The notes below the pieces were generated by a model. The model was given only the letters and a program-made list of their open reading frames with translations, did no database searches and was not told the origin of the DNA. From Litomosoides sigmodontis (lineage: Eukaryota; Nematoda; Chromadorea; Rhabditida; Onchocercidae): a DNA stretch of 64,000 nucleotides. Location of the stretch: positions 620,001-684,000 of the forward strand of contig OY718805.1 in the NCBI GenBank assembly GCA_963070105.1. Reading direction: 5' to 3'. This document shows, in pieces, positions 49,001 to 62,715 of this stretch. The translations under genes and the position numbers were made by a program. Within the stretch, counting starts at the first letter, position 1; each line of letters opens with the position of its first letter.

Positions 49001-52000
49001 TATAAGATGATGAGATCGAAAAACCGCGTATTGTTAAATCTAATCGTTATTTCAGTGGTGAATCATTTACCATTTCCATCTCTTTATTTGCCTTACACGA
49101 ACAACCTAAAGTGTGAAACTATAAATGTACCGCGAATCGGACCTACGCAGAAAGAAGTTTTGATACAAGCCGTTGAAGCTATTTCACAAATTGAAACTTC
49201 CGATGTGTTAGTTTTTGGCAAATTTTTTAGTCATGGGATTTTCGTCTTTTTTAAATAGTTGAAACAACCAGCTATTTCAATATTAAACTACTACATATAT
49301 ATATTCGGAAATGGTTCATAGTTTACTGTATTGAAAGAACTCTGGAATTCAATGTCAGGATATTGAAACATGAAGATGGTGAGACAAATGATTTTGATGT
49401 GCTTGCGGCGCCATGCTTTGTGCGTGAATTGTATGAAATCAACAGTCAGGTTTGAAAATATGGAATATTGTATAAGTGCTATATATTATTAGGACTTGTT
49501 ATTTAAGTCAAATCATGATGGTTTTCATTTATTCTGCTATGCTGTTATATACGGCTATATGTAGCTGTATGATTACATAAGGGAAGAATTAAGTAAGCAT
49601 AAGTTAGCCAATTTATTTCGAAAATATTTTGCTATGCCTAGAGACGTAGATCCAGAAAAACATTTGTTATTTTTAATTTTAAATAATTACAGGCATTTGA
49701 TGTTGATATTCCTGAAAGTGTTGTAGCTCCTGAAATAATAGATGTGGCGGCCAATGCTTCAGTTGAAGCTTCGATTGAAGCGGATGTGATGGTGATCCCA
49801 TTTTTAGTTTATTTGTTTCATTAAATTGTATCATTAGGAAATTGTGTTCCTTAAATTACTTTCATTATATTATTTTCTGCTAACGCTAATTCAAAGACAG
49901 TTGCTTGTTATGTTTATATAATATGAATTCTTTAAGGAAAAATCAGCGGAGCTCGAAGGACAAATTACACTTGCGAAAGAGGATATTGTGGAAAGCAGTG
50001 CTATGACGGAGGTCGAATCACTAAAAACTGAAGCAACGAATGTTCCCGAAACACACTCATCATCATTCTCAGATATATCGAAACCAACTACAGTACAAGA
50101 GGATGAACAGCAAGTCCAATTACGTCGACAAATTGTTTCACTTGGAAAGCAACCTAAGGCTCAACAAATACGCAGGAAAAAGGACATGGTTCGTGAATGA
50201 ATTTTGCAATTCTTCCTTGTACTTAGAATCGAACAAAAATGATCCCTCTTCACTTGTCATGTATTGTAATGTGTAGAATTTTCATATACTGAGAAGGTTA
50301 AATAGCTTAACCATCATTTGTTTTCGTTTTTGCATGTGTTTTTTTCTCGTTAGAGGAAGTCATATGCCAGTTGAAAGTTATGATTCATCTTTATAAGCTC
50401 TATTCGATGTTGGTCAAGCGGCAAATAATGGAAATCGAGCGCCAAACTGCTTAAGTCTAATGAGTCAAAATTATGCCATTGTTTGCCTGTGTTGCAGGTT
50501 GAATCTTTGTTCGATTCACTGACTGGTTATTTTGACCCAACTGAAGGTCGTCGGCGCAGACAAAGAACAAAGACATATGAGGAAGAACAAAACGAAAAAG
50601 TTGTGATTTCTTTTGAAATGAATAGTTGGAAAGTTAATTAGAAACATTCTGTTCATTTTTTCTAGTTTTCTGAATCAAGTAACTAAGCGGAGAATCGGCA
50701 AAGCAAAGATTTGATTTTTCATTTTTTATAACAAAAACTCGAAATGAATTGATTTTTATAGATACAAATGGAACTTTTCGCACAAATGGAGAAGCTAGAC
50801 GCTAATGAGAAAGAAGAAAGTAATCATTTTTTGTCATACTAAGTTTTCCAATTTATCGCAGTTTTAACGAACTGTACTCCGTATCTTTTGAGAAGGATGT
50901 ATGAAAATTGAGCACCGTCCTGATCACGCAGGAACGTCGAAGGAAGGATCGACCGAAAATGATGAGAGACCTAAATTTTTCGAAGGACACAAGAAAGGTC
51001 GTAAGAGGATCCGAGAAAAAACCCTTGAACAACCGGAAAGACCGCCTACACCAACAGAAGGTTAAAAATTTTCACAGTTTATCCGTTCCCTATCGATCAT
51101 TGCCAGCCTTTACGTTAAATTTTTTTGTGTATAGCTATGCACTTTTATGGATAATAAGTTTTATGATGGAGCAAAATTTATTTTCCCTGTGTGATGCTTC
51201 GAATTGTAGTTATTCAACAGCGAGAATTAGAATGGCGTGAACGTCAACGTAAAAGACGGGAAAAGCATAGACGTCGGCAGAATGAATCGGAATCTGAATG
51301 CTGGAATAATGAGGGTTTGCTTCTGCATTAGTTTTTGTTTTGATATAAATTTTTTGCGTTGCAAATACACTTCAAGTAAAATCGGAGTAACTTATCTTGA
51401 AAAACTTTGCTGATTGTTGATAACTTTATGAACCAAGTATTTGTAATGAGCTCACCTACGTAACATATTGCAGTTATGGCGGAGAAGGAGTCTTACATGA
51501 AATTCACCACTATTATTGATCAAATTTTTGAAACCATTGATGAACAAGATTTCGTTCCAAGTACAAGCGGTTAGTTATCGTATTCTTCTCAGATTTAAGC
51601 AGATCTAAAATGCGAATTATTGTCTAAGTTTATTTATCGTCTTATTCAACTTTAAACTTTAGGCTCTTTTTTTATTTTGATTAAGACGCAGAATATGTAT
51701 TTCTTTGTCATCCCCTATTGCTAACCTCATTCATTCAAGCTTCTTTTGTCATGTTTGCGAAGCTGATAGAATTTTTCTAATTGTTTATAACTTAAACATT
51801 TTAGCAGACGATGATTGCGGAATATCGCAAGATTTTGTAGACAAAGATCAGCTCGAAGAATTGCGGCAAGAGGCGCAAAAACTGAAATCGTGGAAGAAAA
51901 TTAATAAAGTATGCTCTATTAGCCACGCAAAAATTGCAATTTGTAAAATGGCATTCTTAACAAATAGAAGAAATACTTGAATTCAGGTGAATCCGGAACG

Positions 52001-55000
52001 TCTAGTAAAGCTTTTGACAATTCTGGAAAAGAATATACGTGATATAATCGGTGCAGAAGGGGAACAGTCACTCATTACTCTTTTTAATGAGGTGAATTTT
52101 TTTTGTTATGTATTTCTTGTAAAGTTTCAGGCAAGACTATCTAGAAGATGGTGGTTTATTCCTTATAGCGCTATATTTTCGAAACTTTTCTTAGCAGATA
52201 ATTTTATCAAAATTTATCAAAATTTTGAGGGAACGAGATCACGAACATCGTAGCCATTTTGTAATTAATAGGAATGACCACATCTGTGCATTATTGCACA
52301 AAGCGCGTATTTATCAGTTTTCTTAGTTTATTTTTGTTTTTTATAGGAGGATGATGACGATTCTAATGAAGCATATCGTGAAGCAATTGGTGATCGTATA
52401 ATGCGTGCGGCTGATGCATCTTGTACAGCAATGCTTATAATGACATCCACGAAAATGCCCAAACAGGTATGGAAATATTGACAATTTATTTTTGGTGATA
52501 CTGAGTTATCACTTGGTATTTTGTGATTTCGTTTTGGGAAATACAAATATTTCCTTTCGCTCAGCAACTGATTTTTTTGGTACAGTCTTTTATGAATGAT
52601 CTATCATGTTTTTTTTAATGCTATATTTTTCGATTCCTCTAGGTATTTATCGAAGACCCAATTGATCGTTCCATACAACTCTGCAAGCAGTTTCTCAATA
52701 ATATTGTTTATCCGACATCCGATAGCTCGTGTCGAACTTCAAGTAAAGGACGAAGGAATGGTAAATGTAAATGACATTTAATTTAAACTTTAACCGTTGC
52801 TGGATCCATTTTCACTGTTCTATTTGCAGAAGATAGGAAACGAAAAAGGTCTATAAGTAATGCTCGATCACGTATTAACAAAAATATTTACACTCGTGTC
52901 ACCGAACTTGTCGGATGCTTTGCTGAGCTTGTAAGGCATTTTTTATGTATTAAAATTATTTAGGATAACATAAGGAATAATTATTTTGCTCGTTTGAGTG
53001 ATAGTTCTAGGTTCTAATTCTCGTTAAAAGATGGAACCTAATGGATCAAGATTTAGAAAAAGCAAAAATTTGGAATTGAAATATGGTAGAGTAGGAGACT
53101 GTTATTTTGGTTTAGTAGTTCAATTGTTCCCAATGTAAAACTTTTTTAAATTGTAGTTCAAGTACTCCTCATTTGCCTTTAAGTGCGAAGGAGATTTTAA
53201 AAATGGCTTTTCAATAGTGGTTTTTAAAATAAGAATTTTCTTTTTTATTTAATTGAAAACGATTAAATCTTAAGGAATTCCTTGACAAGTGGAATTTGTG
53301 GAACGCAACACTTGCTCTTTTTAAAATTTAAGGTTCGTACTCAATCCTTAACAGATACAGCCGTCCTTCAGTTGTGTACTTTGGCATCTGGACCATTCTT
53401 TGTAGATAATGTTGGTGAATTACAAATGCAATCCATCAAACTTCTTTCAGCTATTTTTTCACGCTATGAGAATTTTCGGAAAAGCATCATTCAAGTTAGT
53501 CATTGCGATATACAGTTTGCTTTTTTTTCGATTGCCGATCAGGAAAAATGTAAATTTAATTTTCAAATTTTCAAGGATTTGCTCAGTTCTGTTCATCGTC
53601 TACCTCCAATAAAAACTTCTAAAAATAGCTATCGTATGACTGCTGATGAATGGATCAGTAACATGACTGTTCTTATTATGCAGCTTGTGCAAAGTGTGGT
53701 TAAGGTAAACAATAATTGATTTGAATAACTTTATTTGTCTTCTTTGGTGTAAAAAGAATTATTTTCATTGTGTTGCCTTTTAACGAGAAAATGATACGGA
53801 AAATTCAGAAATTTTGTCTACTTGTATTGGGTATTACAGTTTGCTATGAGGGGCTGTAATGTAAGGACGGAAATCTCTGATTCGGATATCAAATTTAGTT
53901 AGTAACAGCTCATCAATCGCTATTCTAATAACAATTGGTGTTGTGATAGTTAAACTGATAACGAATTGAGGATGAGCTTTAATATCTTATTCAATATTAA
54001 AGGTTCCAAGACGACGACGATCCGATGAACCCTTTGATGTTGGTGAAGAAACAACAGTTGATGATACTGTAGTCAAAGATTCTGTGGTTGAGTGTCAAAA
54101 AATGGCGTCATTGTTTCTCAGTGGATTCCTAGCCAAGTAAGTTTGTCAATTACTCACCTCTGATTAGTGGTTTATTTTTGATTATTGAAAGAAACAAAAG
54201 ATAAGAGCTAAAATAGAAGACTGAGTTCATTAATTGTTTTCTTTGCATTAATTTATTAATTCTGAATGAATAAATCACAAAATTATAGTATTTTTATTTT
54301 TCTGTGCTCGATGTATAACCGTAGTGCTCCTTTGAACTGTAGATGCACAGCTAAGTCGGAAGAAGATTATCGACGCCTATTCGACCAATTTGTTCATGAT
54401 TTGCTCATTGCTCTATACAAACCTGAATGGCCTGCAGCCGAAATGCTCTTGACATTACTGGGCAATGTTCTAGTTACGTTCTATCGTTCAAAAAATGTAG
54501 ATATGTCATTGAGAATTGCCAGGTAGTTTATAAATCATGGAATTACGGTTTAAATGTATTTAAAATTTCTTTACAGGAATAAAATTCTCAGAAAGCTATT
54601 TGCTATGTATGCCATGAAAGTAGCTTTCTAACAATTTTTTTTTTTATTTTCAAATTGTTTTTTGTTGTTGAATTCCTTCTCGTTATTTGCTCTTTATTTT
54701 ACAGCTTGGATTATTTGGGTACAGTAACTGCTTCGCTGCGTAAAGACATGCAGCAAGCTGTTTCAGACGATATCCGATTGGACGTAGTTGTTAAAACACT
54801 TCTGTATGAAGAGCTTGAAGAGGAGGAACAAACTGGTGATATAGATACTATTGATATTAGTCATGTTAGCTTTTCTCATTATGTATGCATCTCATTATGT
54901 ATCAAATCAGTTCTTAAAATGCTTGGTTGGTTACATCTCTGAGTGAGAAATTGCCGCGTGATTTTGACATTTTAATGTCAAATAATCAACAGACACTTCC

Positions 55001-58000
55001 ATCGTAAAGCTTGAAGCTTCTGAAATATGTCAGTATTGCACGCCTGCACTTCCTAACCCTTGTCACTCCCATGAAGGCTGTAGAGATTGATTTCGAAAGT
55101 ACTTTTCTTCCCACATCCAGCATAAGAATCACTTCTTAAACTTGTGTCTAAAATATGAATTCCTGCCAAATTTAAATTTAAATTTTTTAAATTTATTCTA
55201 ACTGATTTTAACTCTTGCGAAATTCTTTTTTAATATTTTTCTTACAGATGTCACCGGCGGATAAGATGAAGAAGGTTCAAAGAGCCTTGATCGATTATCT
55301 CGTTGAAAGAAGAGGTGATGCTGATGTTTCCATCGAGGTGTCTGTTGATGAGTTTTCATTTTTTTGCTTGCAATCAACAATGTTGCTTTTGCTTTTTATT
55401 CTGATATTTTTTGAAATATTCCAAACTTTCTTAAACGAGTTCTGTTTAGCGATTCCCGCTATTTTTCATTGCATATTTCCGCTTTATGCTTAGTTTTTTC
55501 TGCTACTTCAGTTAATTTTTAATGCTAAATATTAATTGCGTTGCGTTGTGAACTTTAATATGGAATTTTTAGTATGCGATAATGTTTTATGTGGGTATTT
55601 GGTACAAAGAAGTATATGAAGAAGCAGAATCGGCAAAGCAGAAATTGAAACAGATAATGAATAGCCCCGAAATAAGTGACAAAGAGAAGCGGAAATTTGA
55701 AAAAAAATCTGCTAGGGTTACCATATTTTTGAATTGAAGTTCTTTTTGTAATTTCATTTAGTGAAAATTTTACCTAGTTTGCACTTTTATTGTTTGAATG
55801 TATTGATGGTTTATTGAATGTATTTTTGGTGATAATAATTGTTTGTCTGTAACTATGTCATTATCATCACAACAAGACAATATTGAACAGAAAATATGAA
55901 TTTGAGTGTAGTACTGTAGTATTTTTGAAAAGAATGTATGAATTTGAGCGAATTTTTTCTACTACTTGCATATTGATTCAGGTTCTGGAACGATGTCAAC
56001 TAATGAAGATATTTCTCATTAAAACTGCCGACAAAAAACATATGAGAAAGCGTGCTGAACAAATTGCGTACGTTTTTTAAACGAATTTTCTGAACGGATG
56101 CTAATTCGTTGATTTAAATTGTAACATGTGCTCTATCTAACCATGTTTATAATTTGAAAAAGGAAGAAGCCTGATGTGGATATGATAGAAGTCTTTTACT
56201 TGATAGAATTCTTTTTTTTTTTTATTATTCTTTCAACTTTTCATAGTCTTTCACAAATAGCCAGTTCTATTCCTATTCAGTTCTGGCAGACAGATTTTAT
56301 TCTGTATCATCTAAGTTCGCAATGTAAAAAGATGAAGGTGGGCTGTGAATCATGCGATGCTTTTGCGAGGATATATAATGTTTCAGTATTTTTTTCAGGC
56401 GCACTGGTAGCATTTTAATGGATAGTGATGCGGCATGGCTTGTAAAATTCTTGGCCTCAAGTCGGGAATTCAGCCAGTCGTTCTCAACATATCTCAATCA
56501 TGTGAGCATATTTCGAAGAAATTTATGCTTATTAATAATAGAGGCTGCTATCCTGAATTGAATGAAAGTATTTCAGATTTTATATGGCATACATGCTGAA
56601 CAGGCGGTGGGTCTGAGGACCAAAGCGATGAGATGCTTAACATTGATTATTGAAGCAGACCATTCGGTATTAAAAATAGTAGGTTTTTATCTCATGAAGC
56701 ACTGAAAAATTCTTTTGGAGGGATAAAACTTCATTCTGCAGTTTCACAACTTGATAGCTTATAAATCAATACCAAAAATTTCATGATTTTAATTGTGTGT
56801 TTTAATGTGTAACTTTTTGCACATTTTGAAACAGTATATTATATGAGTTTAACTACGTTTGAAGAACAATCAACATATTTTTAGCCTGAGGTACGCAAAG
56901 CAGTTCAAGCGAGGATGATGGATCCGAATGCAGCAGTTCGTGAAGCAACTATTGACCTCATTGGGAAGTACTTGATTGCGAAGCCTGAATATGTCCCTCA
57001 ATATTATCCATTATTAATTGAACGTATCAAGGTTACTTACTCAAACGAAATTTTAAATTTAAATGAAACTGAAAATAAAGCTTGCCTTTTGTTAATGTTA
57101 TTCACAGTTTGGGAATCAATCTCTTCTGTTCATGTTTTTCTCAGTAGAAATTGAGTAGTTTTTGATTCCATTTTTTGATATAGGATTCCGGTGTGGCAGT
57201 TCGAAAACGTATAATACGTATATTGCGTGAGATTTGCGAGAAGCAGCCTGATTATGAGAAAGTGCCAGAAGTGTTGGCACGCATAGTGCGTCGTATATCG
57301 GATGAAGAAGGAGTGAAGAAATTAACTATTGATACAATGCAAAGCCTGTTGTTTCAACCTGCTCGTGAACGAGATTCTATTCAGCTAATCAATAAGTTAT
57401 GGTTTATCTTCTGTCATAAAATATATCGAATATGTGTTACAAGGAAAAATCGGAGACATATGTATCACTAAAGACCTTTTGTTTCTTTTTTTCTAATTCA
57501 CCTCTAGGTGTTTGTCTTTTTAGGTGGTGACATTGACAGATATGGTCCAAATATGCGTCAAGGAAAATACATTGGATTTCTTCGAACAATTGCTAAACAG
57601 TTTACTCAAAAGTAATGACCGGACATTGCTGTTTGCTTCACGGCAGATTGTAGATACATTAGTGGACAATGTCCTAACATTGGATTCTAAAATGGCTTCA
57701 GGTAATTCAAAATTCAGGATTACGGTTTTGTTTAGAAAAACTCAATGCAGTTTATTATGTGTTAACTTTGAAATTTGGATACCTTATTTAGCTATAGCTG
57801 TTATGTGTTTCTTCGAAAATTCTCAGCTAAAATATAGATTGCTGTCGCTTTTATTCAAGGTGATGGTGACGTAATAAATAATTCTGAAGAGAGTACATCG
57901 ATGAATGCAGCGGCAGCTCACAAAGAACATCAGGAACGAATGCTAGCTTGCCTATCAACCCTATCACTGTTTAGCAAAGCAAAACCAGATCTGATGGTCA

Positions 58001-61000
58001 AACATGCCGAAACTCTGCAACCATATCTTTCAATGAATATGAATGGACCAGCAGAGCAGCAAGTTATGAATCAGGTGCCATTAGTTTACAGCAATTTTAT
58101 GTATTTGAAACTCTTTGGAGGGTCGATCTCTCTCTCTCAAATTTTGCAGACCTCCTGTGCATCAGAAAATTTTTAGTAAAATTCGAATATTTTATCAATT
58201 TTGTTCCTTACTGTGCTTGTGATTGCTCTACGTGATGTTAAAGGTGGTCAATATGCTGGAAAGAGTGGTTCCACTAATGGACCATCCATCAGAATCATTC
58301 CTTAAAACACTCGATGAAAGTTTATATCATCTAGTGAAAGATGGTGGTATGCGTATCATTGCTTCATCGTTAGCCTGTAATGCAGCTATATACAATAAGT
58401 GGAAAAAACGAACTCCAGCTATTATCGAGACATTTTTCAAGTATTTAAGTAAGTTTGTACTTTTCAGAAAATTGTTATAAAGGTCTTCAACGTCTAATTT
58501 GTGAATAAGAGAAAAATGGTATTTTATATTGTAATGTTAAGCCATTGCTTGAATTTTAAAGTAACTCATATTTGTAGTTAGTATCTTGATAAACTAATTA
58601 GCTGCATGTTTTGCAGAATATTTGCATCAAATAAAGGACGACGTACTGCGGAAACAAAATCCTGGCATTTTACCAGTAAAGAAGCCAATGGTGTTAAGGT
58701 GAAATAATTCTTCCATTTAATAATCTTAGCAGTTTACTAATGCCTGCTATTGTTAATCGTATAACTACTTTTGTTTTATGATTGATATACGTATGTTTCA
58801 AACTAATATCATTTTGCGATTTCAAGCGAAATTGTAGATTTAATTATTAAATTTCTTAGATCGCTGTTTTCTGTCGGATTAATGTCGCGCTATTTCAATT
58901 TGGATGAAATACTGGAAAATGATGAAGAAGCAAAGAAATTTATAGATGCAAATGCGCCAGCACTACAAGCATCTGTTCCATCAGCGGAAGTAAATGAAGA
59001 ACGTGATGAGGAAGAGAAACAATCTGCAAAATCCTTTAGTCCTTTTGTTGAAGTAATTTTTCAGGTTTTGACAACGTTCTGCAGATATCGTGACGGTGAT
59101 ATCCGACTGAAGGCCTTGAATGCTATTGGTTAGTAACCATAATTAGTGACTGAGATTTCATAACTAAGAAAGTCGCAGAATTTTCAGCATTTGATTCATG
59201 TATTCGATTCGTTTCTTTGAAAAAATTTATATTTTTAGGAAATTTCACGGCAACTAATTCGGAATACTTAACACGAACAGAGCTGCGAAATATGTACATG
59301 ACATTACTGGGAACTGATGATAAGGAGTATTTGAGTTTAAAAATACAAACCCTGAAGAATTTGGAATTATTTTTGAGTGCTGAAGAAACAAAAATGGTCA
59401 AAAATAACAGCGAATGTGAGTTTCTTTTTTAAAAACCGAAATAAAACTTAAAAGAAACGTGCTCAAAATTCATGCGGAATGGGTCAAGAGTTGTTTATAA
59501 TAAGGTTAAGTGGCTTTAGTTTGAATGATCTCATAATTTTTGTTGAATCTGATCTTATATCTAATCCTTCTTGTGTTATTCTTGATTACTGCTTTTTGCA
59601 AGATGTGTTTTGTCACATATGAATTGTGCAGTGTCATTTTGATTTTTTAATTCTACGTTACTCTTCTTTATTCTCTTTATATTATTAGTGACTCTTTTGT
59701 GATCTGGGCGGACCGTGTTGGATGGCGTTTTTCTGTATTTTCTTGAAAGGATTTTTTTTCGGTTGAAATGAGCTGGACATCCAACTGATTATCCTTTTTA
59801 TCTATTCCTTGAAGTTTGATGATGAAGATAGAATAAGGTGAGTGTCGGAAGTCCCACTGAGATTCAACTTGAGATTTGAGATCTATTAATGACCATCCTA
59901 TGACTACAGAATGTCTTTATTACATTCAAACATTAAGGAAGACATTAGTATCGTGTTCCGTACTACCGATTTATTGCTATAGGGCATATATCAAAAAAAG
60001 AACATGATTTGAAAGAAATGGAGTTGGCAAATTCCGGATTAGCTTCAGCGATCATACAGCTTTATTGGAATGCAGTGCTGAACTCATATTACAATTCGAA
60101 CGATGCTGTACGAACTGCTGCTGTTCAGGTAATGAAACCATGATTTCGGTTACATTTTGAATCGGATATCAGGATATTGATATTTTTTTGAAGTAGTTTA
60201 CCAGTATTAGAGAAATGAAAACTTGACTGCGGTTTTTTTAATATTTTAGTAACGAAAATTTTGTAGGTTGCAATTTTAACCCTAAGTCAGGGATTGGTGA
60301 CGCCAGGTTCATCAATTCCAACGTTGATTGCCATGTCGACTGATCGAAACACTCTTGTTCGGAACAAAGTAGAAAATATGTTAAGGGATATCGATTCAAA
60401 ATATGCTGGAATGGTTCCGGTCGGTGCTTTTATCACTTTTTTTGCTGTCTTTACTGGATATTTGTTTACCGATGCTAACTTAGAAATAATAATTGATAAT
60501 GCGTTTCTGCAATTAAAATGCTTTGAACTAATTACTGGGATTCTTAATTGCATTGAAATTTTAACTAATATGATTTTATTTAGAAAGTGTTTGAGCTTGT
60601 TTGGATTTTTAGATTTTGAAAGAATTACAGAGTAAGGCAGTAGCAGGTATACGCTGCTCATTTCGTTTGCATATGATCGTAAAGAAGGATCCGAAATCTG
60701 TACTTCGTGGTATTCGAGCATGTGATCAGGCAGTAAATGCTCCAGGTACCTGTTTTTTTAAAGAACCTTTAAGCTTTCCTAACCTTTAAGAGATTTTTTC
60801 GATCATATTCAGGAGGAAGTGTCTTATTTTTTTAATTTTTCATTTTCAGGTTCTGATGATAATCCTAAATTGGTGAATGGAATACCGAAAATGACGAATG
60901 ACGGGCAGGCGTTACTGAGTGGGTTGTATCAAAATCTTCGCAATAATCGGCAGCAACGACGAAGTTTCTTATCTTCTATTCTTCGATTATTCTCCGAGGA

Positions 61001-62715
61001 TTGCCGAGAGGCTAGTTTAAAAATTTTTTCACTCATTTTTTGTTTTTGGAAGATCTTGTCAAAGTAATTGGTTTTTTACCTTTCTTATACATTATAGAAA
61101 TTGACATTGGAAGAGTGGCTATTCGTCGCCGATAATCTGGCAATGTTTCCGTATCAGGTAATAGATGAACCATTGTACGTTATTCGACGAATAGAATCCA
61201 TTGTTTCCATTAGCGGACAAAACATAATCAACAGTTTCATGGCACAACTTCTTCCTCGACCAAATAATATGGAACTTGACGATGAGGCTGAATATACACC
61301 TGAACTTATCTACAGTTAGTTTCGAATCTATTTTATATTTGTTATCAGTGCTACATTAATTAATTACATGTTCTACGGTTACGGTTCTATGGTTATATTA
61401 TTCTTATTAATGTTCATGTTGCTGTGTATTATTATTACAATCAATCACATTTTTATTAATCCTATTCAATCTAGCTTTGAAAATTTGAAATCGGGAAGCC
61501 GCCGTGAACTTGTTGTTTGAATCTCTGAAAAGCATCGTAAAGCTATTTAGCGCACATAACTAAATCAAATCTGTGCAAAGCAAAGCGACGCTTTAGCTGC
61601 GTTTGGAAAACTGACTTTTAAAGGCTGTTGCTGGAAGAAAACAAAAAATTGCAAAAAATAAGGAAAATAATAATGGTGATTAAAGTGCGTCAAGAATGTC
61701 GGATTAAAAGTTTAAGATATATTTATATGGAATTTTAAGTTTTTTATTATTTGATTTTGATTTGTTTTTCTTATTTAGATGAGGACCATGATTCAGAACT
61801 TCATATATATCCTTGTTTCAGGGCGATTTCCAGAAGATAAAAGCATACTTTACGAATGTATGAAAAATAGTCAAGCATGCTTCATATTACTTTACCTCAA
61901 AAATTTCTTGATGAAACTATATGGATTCAGTGATGCGTAAGTAACTACAGTTATTCAGTTTCATTGCATGACTTCTTTTGAATAGCAAGAGCACTAATTG
62001 AAATATATAGTCCTAGCATACACAGTTGGCATATGCAGTTATTGATGAGTGTTTGGAATAATATTGCATATGTGTGTATTTTATTTTTAGGTGGGTTAAA
62101 CCCTTTGAAGAATCCTTGTCTGTTTGCTTGCCTTTAAATTTTAGACTAATTTAATCTGTTATACGAACTATTTTGATCAATTTGAAGATAATTAAAATGG
62201 TGTGCGGTCCCCATTTTTGAAGTGTCATTTTGTCAAGTTTTACTGTTTTAGAAAAGTACAAGAGTATAGTCCATCAGAATCAGCTAAAATTTATGAAAAA
62301 GCTGTTAGTAGTCGACGTAATATGTTGATGTTTAATCCACACTCAGCACTTCAAGAACTCCGTCCAGAAACAGCCCAGAAGCGCGACACAGTTAACGGTC
62401 ACATTGAAATGGCTAATCAAATTGTTGCTGTTAGTTCTTTACAGTGATATTATTTTTGTTAATTTGCAATCGCAAAAATTCAAAAACTTTTCTCTCATAA
62501 ATTTTTTTGCTCTCTAGTTTCGAAACATGCTGCTTTCGTTGGATCGTGATAATGCTGATGAGGATGATGCAACAGATGCGGCGGGAATCATAGAAACGGC
62601 AGCATCAAAAGACACTATTAATGTTACGAATGAAGATGAGGATGAGCCCACACATATTGCTGATATTTCCGCAGTTGCTAATTTTAGTGAATGTGATGTT
62701 GTTAGATCCACGTGA
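46068..62715 (+). CDS. pqn-85: PQN-85 / Nipped-B / NIPBL (SCC2), cohesin loader
   Basis: With SCC4/MAU2 this nuclear HEAT-repeat protein loads cohesin on chromatin. About 45-50 exons encode roughly 2,100-2,250 residues. First exons: 46068-46091, 46484-46618, 46890-47018, 47584-47661, 47935-48042, 48145-48324, 48576-48702, then 49056 onward. The N-terminus is Gln-rich and then a long charged coiled coil (46484-48702). Landmarks follow: SLFDSLTGYFDP and KTYEEEQ (50498-50599); the HEAT region with ADASCTAMLIMTSTKMPKQ (about 52420-52467) and YVPQYYPLLIERI (56985-57030); VRKRIIRILREICEKQPDYE (57199-57258); RRISDEEGVKKLT (57292-57330); LFVADNLAMFPYQ (61119-61157); and YSPSESAKIYEKAV (62270-62311). 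It ends with an acidic tail and a stop at 62713-62715. The junctions near 49200-49330, 54850-55250 and 56080-56410 were not resolved. Confidence 0.93.
46545..48060 (+). repeat. CAG/CAA-rich (polyglutamine) coding stretches of pqn-85
   Basis: Exons 2-5 are dominated by Gln codons, mixed CAG and CAA, for example QQHLLQVMQQQQQQQALQS in exon 3 and TFAQQQVVLQQQQYQRALQQ in exon 4. This is the feature that gave the C. elegans gene its prion-like Q/N name. The mixed codons argue for selection on protein composition rather than simple repeat expansion. Confidence 0.8.
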